Assembly: GCA_013298715.1 (NCBI GenBank)
Contig: JAAFIQ010000006.1
Coordinates: forward strand, 1 to 64,000
Origin: Bacteroidota bacterium
GTDB lineage: Bacteria > Bacteroidota > Bacteroidia > B-17B0 > Aurantibacillaceae
DNA length: 64,000 nt
Direction of reading: 5' to 3'
The first letter of the stretch is position 1, and each line of letters begins with the position of its first letter. Shown piece after piece: positions 9,384 through 17,173 of the stretch. The notes beneath the pieces were generated by a model, which had not been told where the DNA came from, made no database searches, and worked only from the letters and a program-made list of their open reading frames with translations. The position numbers were made by a program, and so were the translations under genes.

Positions 9384-10334
9384 ATGAAACAATTTTTTTT
9401 GCTTTTCTGTGCCCTAAGTTTAATTTCTAGAGGTCAAACTATTTGTACTTTTGAAACATTCACGCTAGCCCCAAATTCTTTTTATCAAAGCACACTTAGT
9501 ACAAATTTTAATAGTAATAATTTAGAATTTAGTTATGACTGGGACAATACAAATAGTTTTTGGAGCGGAGGGTTTTCATATACCAATAAACGCGATTCAA
9601 GTAATGGTACTTTTTCAAATTTGTATGGTTGTCGTCCATTCAGTGGTGTGAGTAATTCAAATATCTACGCAACAGCTCAGGATAAATCTGTAATAAAAAT
9701 TTTAACGCCTAATACTACTTTAAATGGAATGTTTATTACAAATACTACTTATGCATTTAAAACTATAAAAAATGGCAATCAGTTTGCTAAGAAGTTTGGC
9801 GGAGTTTCAGGAAACGACCCTGATTATTTTAAAATAACGGCCAAAGGGTATAAAAATGGTGCTATGAAAAATGATAGCGCCGTATTTTATTTAGCAGATT
9901 ATAGAAATTCTAACAACGCATTGGATTATGTTGTTGAAAATTGGCAATGGTTTAACACCGAAAATTTAGGAGTTATTGATAGCGTGAAATTTTTTATGTA
10001 TAGTAGTGATGTCGGACAATTTGGTATAAACACACCGTTGTTTTTTAGCGTGGATGATATTGCTGCAACACAAAGCTTTGTAGGTTTAAATGAAAATACT
10101 AGGAGTTTAAAATTTGATGTGTACCCAAATCCTTTCGCAACCTCGTTTAAATTAAAAACAAATAATGAAAATTTATTAGATTTAAAATTATACAGTGTTG
10201 ATGGGAAGTTAATTCATGAAACAAAATTTCTTTCAGAAACACAAATAAATACTGAATTTTTCTCTGCAGGTTGTTATTTTCTTACAATCAGCGGTAATGG
10301 CGTTTTTAAATCACAAAAAATTATTAAACAATAA
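9384..10334 (+). CDS. DUF4465 protein with T9SS type A sorting domain (BtuH-like)
   Basis: The 316-aa protein has a signal peptide (to about residue 18, SRGQ), a DUF4465 domain (about 20-230) with diagnostic pieces such as FAKKFGGVSGNDPDYFK, FYLADYR and GINTPLFFSVDD, and a C-terminal T9SS sorting domain (about 245-316) beginning DVYPNPF and ending with a KSQKIIKQ-type tail. From memory, DUF4465 proteins related to BtuH of gut Bacteroides bind cobamides at the cell surface. Here export would use T9SS instead of a lipid anchor. It follows the receptor by 3 bp and abuts the next gene, so the three are almost certainly co-transcribed. The cobalamin ligand is inferred from family and context. Confidence 0.85.
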   Translation: MKQFFLLFCALSLISRGQTICTFETFTLAPNSFYQSTLSTNFNSNNLEFSYDWDNTNSFWSGGFSYTNKRDSSNGTFSNLYGCRPFSGVSNSNIYATAQDKSVIKILTPNTTLNGMFITNTTYAFKTIKNGNQFAKKFGGVSGNDPDYFKITAKGYKNGAMKNDSAVFYLADYRNSNNALDYVVENWQWFNTENLGVIDSVKFFMYSSDVGQFGINTPLFFSVDDIAATQSFVGLNENTRSLKFDVYPNPFATSFKLKTNNENLLDLKLYSVDGKLIHETKFLSETQINTEFFSAGCYFLTISGNGVFKSQKIIKQ

Positions 10335-11372
10335 ATGAAAGGTTTTGGAACTATAATTTTATTAAGTTTTATTTTTTTTACAGCCTGTATAAAAGACAAA
10401 CCAAATGTTGTAGAAAAAGGAAACATAACCCTTAGTAGCGCAAAAAAAGTTTATGTCATCAATGAAGGGATGTGGACTAATAATCAGGCAGAAGTGAGTC
10501 TTTACGATCCGCAAACACAGCAGGTAATTCAAGAGTATTACAAAACTCAAAACCCCAACCAGATTTTAGGAGATGTTTTGCAAAGTATTAATTTTTTTAA
10601 TTCGAATTATTATTGTGTGGTTAATAACTCGTCTAAAATTATAATTTGTAATAACGAATTTAAAAAAATCGGTCAAATAAACGGTTTAACATCGCCTAGG
10701 TATATTCTACCAATCAGCAACGCTAAAGCCTATGTTAGCGATTTTGAAGCCAACCAAATTCATGTAATTGATTTAACACAAAATGCAAAAGTTGGCAGTA
10801 TAAGAACATACACTTGGACAGAACAAATGGTTATGATCTATAATAAAGCCTTTGTTTGTAGTCCTGTAACTAACTATATGTATGTTATCAATACCATTAC
10901 CAATCAAATAACAGATAGTATTAACGTTGGAATTGGGTCTTACGGTTTAGTTTTGGATAAAAATGATAAACTCTGGGTACTAAGTGTCGGTAAAAAACAA
11001 GATAACATTCAAGGAAGGCTCACACGAATCGATCCTTTAAGTTTACAAATAGAAAATAGTTTTACTTTTCCTCAAAACCAAAGCCCAGGTAATTTATGTT
11101 TAAACAAAACAAAAGATACCTTGTATTACCTAAACAGAGGAGTTTGTCAGTTCCCAATTCAAAATGCAAGTTTGCCTAATGCACCACTTATTAATGCTGG
11201 ATCAAAAAACTTCTACGGTATTGGCATTAACCCAAACACTTACCAAATTTATGCTGCCGATGCTTTAACATATGACCAAAAAGCTAATATTTATATTTAT
11301 AGTGTAACAGGTGTTGAACAAAGTACGTTTAAGGCCTCCTACATCCCTAATGGATTTTATTTCGAGCAATAG
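10335..11372 (+). CDS. YncE/DUF5074-like beta-propeller lipoprotein (BtuG-like)
   Basis: The 345-aa protein begins directly after the previous stop. It has a lipoprotein signal with lipobox FFTAC, Cys at residue 18, so it is probably outer-membrane anchored. The mature part has repeated propeller blades of the YncE type, for example KVYVINEG near residue 36, YVIN..TNQITDSINVG near 182 and later related blades. BtuG of Bacteroides is such a seven-bladed lipoprotein that binds cobalamin very tightly and hands it to BtuB; the receptor-DUF4465-propeller order here suggests the same role. Its stop TAG overlaps the likely start of the glycosyltransferase. Confidence 0.82.
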   Translation: MKGFGTIILLSFIFFTACIKDKPNVVEKGNITLSSAKKVYVINEGMWTNNQAEVSLYDPQTQQVIQEYYKTQNPNQILGDVLQSINFFNSNYYCVVNNSSKIIICNNEFKKIGQINGLTSPRYILPISNAKAYVSDFEANQIHVIDLTQNAKVGSIRTYTWTEQMVMIYNKAFVCSPVTNYMYVINTITNQITDSINVGIGSYGLVLDKNDKLWVLSVGKKQDNIQGRLTRIDPLSLQIENSFTFPQNQSPGNLCLNKTKDTLYYLNRGVCQFPIQNASLPNAPLINAGSKNFYGIGINPNTYQIYAADALTYDQKANIYIYSVTGVEQSTFKASYIPNGFYFEQ

Positions 11373-12499
11373 AAAAACACTTAAATATTATTTCGTTTGA
11401 TATTCCTTTTCCTGCAAATTATGGTGGGGTTATTGATGTTTTTTACAAGTTGGTGGCCTTGCATAATTTAGGGGTTAAAATTCATTTGCATTGTTTTAAA
11501 TACGGTAATAGAGTGGAGGCGAAGGAGCTAGAACATCTTTGCGAAAAAGTTTACTACTACAAACGTGATATTTCATTTTTAAATCATTTTTCAATTTTAC
11601 CATTTACAGTTAAAAGCAGAATTAGCAAAGAGTTAAAACAAAACTTATTAAAGAATAATTATCCAATTTTATTTGAAGTATTGCACACGTGCTTTTTGTT
11701 GAAAGATGATAGTTTTAAAAACAGATTAAAAATTTACCGCCACAGTAATCTTGAACATATTTATTACAAAGGCTTAGCCAAGGTTGAGAAAAATTATTTA
11801 AAGCGAGTTTACTTAAACATTGAAGCAATAAAGCTAAAACGTTTCGAGAAAATTATTCAGCGTGCTGATTTAATTTTTGCAGTTAATAAAAAAGATTCAA
11901 GTTATTTTAAAGAAAATTATCCCGCTGTAAACACAATTTATTTACCAAGTTTTCACAGCAATAATGAACTTACAATTAATGCAGATATGGGCGAATACGC
12001 TTTGTATCATGGTAATTTGAGTATACCAGAAAACTACGAAGCCGTTGAGTGGATTTTGAATAACATTGCTACTAAAGTGAATTACAACATTATTATTGCT
12101 GGATTAAATGCACCACCATTTTTAAAAAATAAAATAAATACGATTAAACATTGTAAATTAATTGATAGTCCTAGTGAAGCTGAAATGAATAAGTTGATTG
12201 AAGAGGCTCAACTGCATCTCTTATATACTGCACAAGACACAGGTTTAAAACTAAAACTACTAAATGTATTGTTTAAAGGAAGATTTATTTTAACGAATAG
12301 CGCTATGTTGTCTGGTACCGATTTAAGTGAAAACAACGGGCTGATTATTTGTAATTCTCATCAGGAATACAACGACAAAATAAATACACATTCAAAACAA
12401 ATGTTTACTGAGGCGCACAAGGTTGAGCGAGAAAAGTTGGTAAAAAATTTTAAGAATACCGTTGGTGCTGAAATAATTTTGAAGGAGATTTCTCATTGA
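11369..12499 (+). CDS. Glycosyltransferase (GT4-like), start codon uncertain
   Basis: The protein looks like a GT-B glycosyltransferase for surface or secreted glycans. The first ordinary start codon (TTG, 11450) would remove the first beta strand and glycine loop. The frame is open further up, back to a stop at 11348-11350. It encodes HLNIISFDIPFPANYGG, the typical N-terminus of this family. No ATG, GTG or TTG exists there, leaving ATA at 11369 (overlapping the upstream TAG) or ATT at 11354 or 11387. The C-terminal half has the donor-site region (YHGNLSIPENYEAVEW, then LKLKLLNVLFKG), though the usual E-x7-E is not clear. Either a non-canonical start or a mutated start is possible. Confidence 0.75.
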   Translation: MEKHLNIISFDIPFPANYGGVIDVFYKLVALHNLGVKIHLHCFKYGNRVEAKELEHLCEKVYYYKRDISFLNHFSILPFTVKSRISKELKQNLLKNNYPILFEVLHTCFLLKDDSFKNRLKIYRHSNLEHIYYKGLAKVEKNYLKRVYLNIEAIKLKRFEKIIQRADLIFAVNKKDSSYFKENYPAVNTIYLPSFHSNNELTINADMGEYALYHGNLSIPENYEAVEWILNNIATKVNYNIIIAGLNAPPFLKNKINTIKHCKLIDSPSEAEMNKLIEEAQLHLLYTAQDTGLKLKLLNVLFKGRFILTNSAMLSGTDLSENNGLIICNSHQEYNDKINTHSKQMFTEAHKVEREKLVKNFKNTVGAEIILKEISH

Positions 12500-12588
12500 T
12501 AAATTACAAAATGTTAATAATATACTTTTACCAAAAGATTATTTAGATTATATTTAGCTTTTGAAAATTTAGTTATTATCAAAAAAAT

Positions 12589-13512
12589 ATGAGTCATTTA
12601 AGTGTTAATCATCTTTTAGGAATAAAGTACATTACCAAAAACGATATTGAATTAATTTTAAACACGGCTCAAAATTTTAAAGAAGTAATTAATCGACCAA
12701 TCAAAAAAGTTCCTTCGCTCCGAGATATAACAGTTGCCAATTTATTTTTTGAGAATTCTACTCGTACACGTTTATCTTTTGAATTAGCTCAAAAACGTTT
12801 GAGTGCTGATGTTGTAAATTTTTCGGCATCCAGCTCATCGGTAAAAAAAGGAGAAACTTTAGTTGATACCGTTAACAACATTTTGGCCATGAAGGTTGAT
12901 ATGGTGGTAATGCGTCATGCAAGCCCAGGTGCTGCGGTATTCTTAGCAAAAAAAGTAAATGCAAAAATTGTAAATGCAGGCGATGGTGCACATGAACATC
13001 CCACACAAGCTTTGTTGGATGCGTATTCCATTCAAGAGAAATTAGGAACACTCAAGGATAAAAAAATTGTAATTGTTGGCGATATTTTGCACTCGCGTGT
13101 TGCGCTTTCAAATATTTTTTGTTTGCAAAAATTAGGTGCTAAAGTAAAAGTGTGCGGCCCTCAAACGCTTATACCACGTTATATTACAAGCCTTGGAGTA
13201 GAAGTAGAATTAGATTTGCGAAAAGCATTAGAATGGTGCGATGTTGCAAATATGCTGCGCATACAACTAGAACGACAGGATATAAAATTTTTCCCAAGTC
13301 TGCGCGAATACAGCATGCTTTACGGTTTAAACAAGGAACTTTTAGATAGTTTATCAAAAAAAATAATTATCATGCATCCAGGCCCAATTAACAGAGGTGT
13401 TGAAATAACTAGTGATGTAGCAGATAGTAATCAATCCATAATTTTAGATCAGGTAGAAAACGGAGTAGCGGTGCGCATGGCGGTAATGTTTTTATTAGCA
13501 GGAAAGCAATAA
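12589..13512 (+). CDS. pyrB: Aspartate carbamoyltransferase catalytic subunit
   Basis: PyrB condenses carbamoyl phosphate with aspartate to N-carbamoylaspartate in pyrimidine synthesis. The 307-aa length is standard. The carbamoyl phosphate site STRTR is at residues 57-61, followed by the SSSVKKGE loop, HPTQ in HEHPTQALLD, and a C-terminal HPGPINRG that shapes the aspartate site. Other pyr genes and the regulatory chain pyrI are not adjacent, so it is either unregulated by PyrI or pyrI lies elsewhere. An 88-bp AT-rich leader precedes it. Its stop and the next start share an A (TAATG), implying translational coupling. Confidence 0.96.
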   Translation: MSHLSVNHLLGIKYITKNDIELILNTAQNFKEVINRPIKKVPSLRDITVANLFFENSTRTRLSFELAQKRLSADVVNFSASSSSVKKGETLVDTVNNILAMKVDMVVMRHASPGAAVFLAKKVNAKIVNAGDGAHEHPTQALLDAYSIQEKLGTLKDKKIVIVGDILHSRVALSNIFCLQKLGAKVKVCGPQTLIPRYITSLGVEVELDLRKALEWCDVANMLRIQLERQDIKFFPSLREYSMLYGLNKELLDSLSKKIIIMHPGPINRGVEITSDVADSNQSIILDQVENGVAVRMAVMFLLAGKQ

Positions 13513-14072
13513 TGAAAAAGATAGTTTATAGTTTATTTCTGTGTTTTATCTGCCTGACAGGTTTCGGACAAAAACTTATTACCAAAAAATACTTAAATAC
13601 CGAAATTAATGTAAGCTACCAAATACCCAATAGTTGGGATGTTTTGCCAAAAGAAGAAAATAACAAAACAGAGTTTGCCGCGTCATGTAACGACCAAAAA
13701 GAAAACATCATTTACAAAAATTGTTTTAGTGATGTTGTATTTTATATGGAAAAATATAACCTAGATTTGAACGCTACTTTAGAAAAAAAGGGCTTCACTT
13801 TAAAAAATGATTCTGTGTTTTATAAGGATACAAAAGGAAAATTAAATAAAGTGCAATACACGCAACGCAATAATTACAAAGGAATTTTTTATGAAGCCAA
13901 AACAAAAATAAATTGTACAAGCCTACCCAAAAAAATGCAAACACAGGGTAGGGTAGATTATTTATTTTTTAATTTACGCGGTGGTAAAAATACAGTTGTT
14001 ATTTATACCACAGGCAAGGCATTAGATATTAGAGTGCGGAATTTGATTTTAGAAAGTTTTAAGTTTGTTTAG
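13512..14072 (+). CDS. Small secreted protein of unknown function
   Basis: The 186-aa protein starts in a TAATG overlap with pyrB. It has a clear signal peptide (MKKIVYSLFLCFICLTGFGQ, cleavage near residue 20) and no lipobox or T9SS tail, so it is probably periplasmic or released. The mature part has three cysteines near SCNDQKENIIYKNC and INC, and a C-terminal half with alternating hydrophobic residues ending in IRVRNLILESFKF, resembling the small alpha/beta domains of PsbP-like periplasmic proteins. I do not recognise the family with certainty. The coupling to pyrB is unexplained and may only reflect tight packing. Confidence 0.75.
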   Translation: MKKIVYSLFLCFICLTGFGQKLITKKYLNTEINVSYQIPNSWDVLPKEENNKTEFAASCNDQKENIIYKNCFSDVVFYMEKYNLDLNATLEKKGFTLKNDSVFYKDTKGKLNKVQYTQRNNYKGIFYEAKTKINCTSLPKKMQTQGRVDYLFFNLRGGKNTVVIYTTGKALDIRVRNLILESFKFV

Positions 14073-14179
14073 TGTTTCTTATAGTTTTTAGCGTCTTCAT
14101 GATTTAATACTCTAAAAAGTTCATAGTGGGTAATAATACAAAATCATTTTATTAACTTAGTGCAATTGTGTTTAATTTT

Positions 14180-15622
14180 ATGTTTCGCAAACTAATTTTG
14201 GTTAGGTTATTTATAATAGCACCTTTTTTTTGTTTTGCTCAAAATTCTAGTTTTGTAGCTCAAATTAACAAATTACCCGATTAGCTTCAACAAAATTTTA
14301 TTTCAAAACAGGTTGAAGAGTTATACAAAAAAGATTCTGTTTTTGCTCAGAGAGAGAGAAATAATGCGATTTCTGTTTTTAAAAATAACAAACGGATTTA
14401 CGCAGCGCTTCTGAGTGCACAAGCAACCTTTCTTTTTAATAATGAAAATTGCACCTAAGCCTTAGAATATGAAAAAAAAGTGCTCGAAATTTATGAAGCA
14501 TCGCATGATTTTGAAAACGAGTTACTTTCAATTAAAAGAATCACAAGAATTTACACCGCTTTAAACAAATCTAACGAAGCAATTTCGTTATTAATAAAGA
14601 AACTAAATGAACAACAAGGAAACAAAGAAAAAGAGTGTGTGCTATTAGAAAGAATTGGTATTACTTTTAAAGAAATTAAAAATTCCGACAAGGCATTAAT
14701 TTATTTGTTGCAAGCCGAAGAGAAATCCAAAGAGGTGGTAAAGCCCAGTTCAAGATTTAACCTTACGCTTTTAACCATATATAAAAATATAGGAGTGTTG
14801 TATAGGAATAAGGACGATTTCGATAAAGCCATTTATTATTTTGACAAAGGCTATGACCTAGCCGAAACTACAAAAAACGTTAGATACAAAGGTATCATCT
14901 TAAATAGTTTGGCAATATTATATAGAGAGAAAAAGGAATATTTAAAGGCAATTGAAGCCTTTGAAGAATTGATAAAGTTAAAACTTGAAGTTGAAAATTC
15001 GGCGGGGGTTTCTAATTCTTATAGCAATTTAGCGGCACTCTATCTCGAGATAAAAAACTATTCAAAAGCGGAGAAGAATTACCAACTTGCTTATACAATT
15101 GCTGTGCAATCTAAACAGAAAAAGGCAATTTTAGAGGTTTGTGAAGGCTTTTACCGATTTTACGATAAATTAAATAAGCCAAGTTTGGCCTATCCTTATT
15201 TAAAAAGAGCATTTATTTTAAAAGACAGTATTTACAGCAGCAGCATTGCCGAAGAAAGCGCCAAGTTAGAAACTATTTATAATACCGAAAAAAAGCAAAA
15301 GGAAATTGAAATAGGTAAAATAAAAAATCAACAACTCGAAAAAGATGTAAAATCAAAGGACAGAGAACGCAATATTTTTATAGGTAGCGCTCTTTTATTG
15401 GGTTTGTTTTTAATTTTGTCAGTACGTAGTTTTTTACAAAAGAAAAAAGTAAACAAGCAATTTGAAGAAAAAAATAGTTTAATCAACAAACAAAAATTAT
15501 TGGTAGAAGAAAAACAAAAAGAAGTTTTAGACAGTATACGTTATGCAAAAAAAATACAACAAGCCCTGCTTACCAGTGAAGGTTACATAAACAAAAATAT
15601 AAACCGTTTATTGAAAAAATGA
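14180..15622 (+). pseudogene. TPR-repeat membrane protein gene broken by two in-frame stop codons
   Basis: A single frame runs from ATG 14180 to the stop at 15622 (481 codons) but is interrupted by TAG at 14282-14284 and TAA at 14456-14458. The first part encodes a signal peptide ending CFAQ. The rest, best preserved from 14480 on, has tetratricopeptide repeats (AIYYFDKGYDLAE, KAIEAFEELIKLK, KAEKNYQLAY), a membrane segment (IFIGSALLLGLFLIL), and a coiled coil ending DSIRYAKKIQQALL, as in Bacteroidota TPR signalling proteins. Both stops could be single C-to-T changes of CAG and CAA. No frameshift is seen, so decay looks recent. A downstream in-frame start might still make a fragment lacking its export signal. 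Confidence 0.8.
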
Positions 15623-16176
15623 ATCCTCGTTTTTTTACTAGCGTTTAAACTATAAATTACACCTGCTATTAATCCAAAAAGTCCACCTAAATAGCTAAAA
15701 TTATGCATTGAGCCAACAGCTATAAAATTTTTCGTATCAATAAGATTATTTGGCAACCACCAACTAACCCCAGTTTCTGCTAAATAAATTTTACCAATAG
15801 CAAATCCAATTAGTCCAGTTACAAGAGCAACTAACATAGTTATTAAAATTGATTTTAATGTAGAAACTAAAAACAGTTTACTATTCTTTTGCTTCAAATT
15901 TACTAGCCCTAATATTAATCCGATTGGCAAGCCCATCCACCAAGTAGCCAAAAAGCCAACAATAGCCACTTGTATTCTTGGATTAGGAAATATAGCTTCA
16001 TTACCAACCTCCGCAAGTCTAAATTGATAGAATTTAAATTTCGTGTAATATTCAGGAGAAAGTGAGTAAGTTATTTGATCGTGCAATACCCCATAAAGCC
16101 CAGCAATTAAAGGTACTAGAGAAATAAGAAATGTGAGCGTTAAGAATTTTTTCATTTTAGTTTGATTGTTTTTCAT
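15583..16176 (-). CDS. Integral membrane protein of unknown function
   Basis: The 197-aa protein has about four hydrophobic helices: an N-terminal signal-anchor-like segment (LTLTFLISLVPLIAGLYGV), then VAIVGFLATWWMGLPIGLILG, ILITMLVALVTGLIGFAIG and LGGLFGLIAGVIYSL. A soluble loop of about 45 residues follows the first helix. Translation may start at the ATG 21 bp further in (16155), which places the basic residues right before the first helix. Its 3' end overlaps the broken TPR gene by 40 bp on the opposite strand. I do not recognise a named family; similar small membrane proteins of unknown role are scattered in Bacteroidota. Confidence 0.6.
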   Translation of the reverse strand: MKNNQTKMKKFLTLTFLISLVPLIAGLYGVLHDQITYSLSPEYYTKFKFYQFRLAEVGNEAIFPNPRIQVAIVGFLATWWMGLPIGLILGLVNLKQKNSKLFLVSTLKSILITMLVALVTGLIGFAIGKIYLAETGVSWWLPNNLIDTKNFIAVGSMHNFSYLGGLFGLIAGVIYSLNASKKTRIHFFNKRFIFLFM

Positions 16177-16323
16177 AACGTCCTTAATCTATGCGTTACT
16201 TTTAAATTCTTTTTTCTTTCGATTTGAAGTTCTTCATTAATAAATACAACTTATAAAATCTTCATCTATTTTTTTATTAAAATTTATGCGTTTTTTACAG
16301 TTATAAATTTAATTTTAAATGTA

Positions 16324-16344
16324 TTGTTCGCACTCAGCGAACAA
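16324..16344 (-). terminator. Hairpin downstream of the toxin gene (possible terminator)
   Basis: TTGTTCGC (16324-16331) and GCGAACAA (16337-16344) form a perfect 8-bp stem with a 5-nt loop, 16 bp past the toxin stop. The following bases on the minus strand are AT-rich but not a clean T-run, so termination would be inefficient. It stands out as GC-richer than its surroundings. Confidence 0.4.
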
Positions 16345-16359
16345 ATGCGTAAGTAGTAT

Positions 16360-16614
16360 TTAGTCGTAAATGTTTTTTCTATGCCCTATTTTACCAATTT
16401 CTACAATTTTTATTTCATCATCAATTGAATAAATTACTCGGTAATTTCCTATTTTTATACACCATATATATTCATGTTCTCCTTTTAGTTTTTTACAACC
16501 GTTAGGACGTGGATCTTCTACTAAATTATCTATTGCTAACAGTTTTCGATTATCTTTTTTTGGAAATTGCTCCAACTCTTTAAGAGCATGTTTTTCAATG
16601 ATAATGTTGTACAT
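16360..16614 (-). CDS. RelE/ParE-type toxin
   Basis: The 84-aa protein has the compact RelE/ParE fold order: helices with ALKELEQFPKKDNRK, then beta strands with the conserved WCIKIGNYRVIYSID stretch and a terminal IGHRKNIYD. The Arg-rich IGxYRVIY and GHRKxIY pieces match the mRNA-interferase (RelE/YoeB/Txe-like) branch, where such basic and His residues contribute to ribosome-dependent cleavage. Its ATG overlaps the upstream antitoxin stop in a TAATG, the usual antitoxin-first arrangement. Length is normal and no lesion is visible, so it is probably functional. Confidence 0.85.
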   Translation of the reverse strand: MYNIIIEKHALKELEQFPKKDNRKLLAIDNLVEDPRPNGCKKLKGEHEYIWCIKIGNYRVIYSIDDEIKIVEIGKIGHRKNIYD

Positions 16615-16817
16615 TATAACTTACCTTTTTTCTTTAATGTTCTTTTGGCGTCTTCCCAACTTATTTTTTCTCCACCTTTCCGTGATTCGGCTACCAAAAC
16701 ATCAATAAATTCATGAATATCTTCATGATACTGTTCAATGGTTTTTAGGTCAATAACAACTGCTTTCTTATAATTTTTTTCATCAGTTATATAACTAATA
16801 CCTTTCATTTTATACAA
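16614..16817 (-). CDS. Antitoxin partner of the RelE-type toxin
   Basis: The 67-aa protein precedes and overlaps the toxin gene by one base, so the two form a type II toxin-antitoxin operon. It has an N-terminal strand-rich part (ISYITDEKNYKKAVVIDLKTIEQY) like Phd/RelB-type DNA-binding halves, and a C-terminal helical, charged tail (SWEDAKRTLKKKGKL) of the kind that wraps around the toxin. An ATG 9 bp downstream (16808, MKGISYI) is an equally good start. The antitoxin class is not certain. A small inverted repeat just upstream (16829-16842) may be its operator. Confidence 0.78.
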   Translation of the reverse strand: MYKMKGISYITDEKNYKKAVVIDLKTIEQYHEDIHEFIDVLVAESRKGGEKISWEDAKRTLKKKGKL

Positions 16818-16827
16818 TTTTGTTTTA

Positions 16828-16842
16828 TAAAGTTACAACTTT
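16828..16842 (-). promoter_or_regulatory. Possible promoter/operator of the toxin-antitoxin pair
   Basis: On the minus strand a TAACTTTA (16835-16828) resembles the Bacteroidota -7 element TAnnTTTG with one mismatch and lies 11-20 bp before the two candidate antitoxin starts. It is covered by an inverted repeat AAAGTT-AC-AACTTT (16829-16842). Antitoxins commonly bind such palindromes to repress their own operon. No convincing -33 box is seen, so this is tentative. Confidence 0.35.
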
Positions 16843-16895
16843 TTAATAATTTTTTATTATAAAATTGGATTAGCTTTTTTTAGTTTGGTTGCTCT

Positions 16896-16997
16896 TCATT
16901 TGTGTTTTTTCTCAGCCCACTCTTCTGGCAAATAGCTAACAATGTCTTCATTGGGTTTAATAGCTCTGTCATAACATTGCGTTTTGTAATTGACAAA
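16896..16997 (-). pseudogene. C-terminal remnant of an unidentified gene
   Basis: A 33-codon stretch ending in TGA has ordinary protein-like composition (CYDRAIKPNEDI, then YLPEEWAEKKHK) but is bounded upstream by an in-frame TAA at 17000-16998 and has no start codon. It reads like the natural tail of a degraded gene. I cannot name the parent family. It may also be chance, because the frame is short. Confidence 0.4.
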
Positions 16998-17093
16998 TTA
17001 CTTCTTCTTATTTTTTTAGTATAATTTTATTCGATACTTATTGTACTTTTTTATTAGTAGCCTCGAATCTAAATACAAGTAGAGATTAAAAAC

Positions 17094-17126
17094 AAAAAAA
17101 CGAGTAGTTTAATACTCGTTTTTTTT
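17094..17126 (-). terminator. Rho-independent terminator of the efflux operon
   Basis: CGAGTA (17101-17106) pairs with TACTCG (17113-17118) around a GTTTAA loop, flanked by seven As on the left and eight Ts on the right. On the minus strand this gives a stem followed by a T-run, 48 bp after the RND gene stop. The A and T tracts can also pair, so it could work in both directions. Confidence 0.8.
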
Positions 17127-17173
17127 AATTCAAAAGTTAATTATTTAGAACTAGTGATTTTCTGGGTTGCTAA

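Larger units (their letters stand above)
16818..17173. other. Intergenic region between the toxin-antitoxin pair and the efflux operon
   Basis: These 356 bases hold three things. First, the candidate toxin-antitoxin promoter next to 16835. Second, a short remnant reading frame on the minus strand (16896-16997). Third, a strong hairpin terminator (17094-17126) for the efflux operon. The remainder is AT-rich sequence in which I see no gene or RNA. Confidence 0.6.

Noticed and set aside
11450-12499. TTG at 11450 as the glycosyltransferase start
   Set aside because: It would drop the first beta strand and glycine loop, which are encoded in frame just upstream.
14180-15622. TAG and TAA recoded as glutamine
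   Set aside because: Many genes in the window end with TAA or TAG at sensible places with short spacing to the next gene, so a changed genetic code is not tenable; the two stops are better read as nonsense mutations.
16150-16360. Integron attC-like site beside the toxin-antitoxin genes
   Set aside because: An AACGTCC...GCGTTAC arrangement near 16178-16200 superficially recalls attC core sites, but the flanking RYYYAAC and GTTRRRY cores do not fit and no integrase is nearby.
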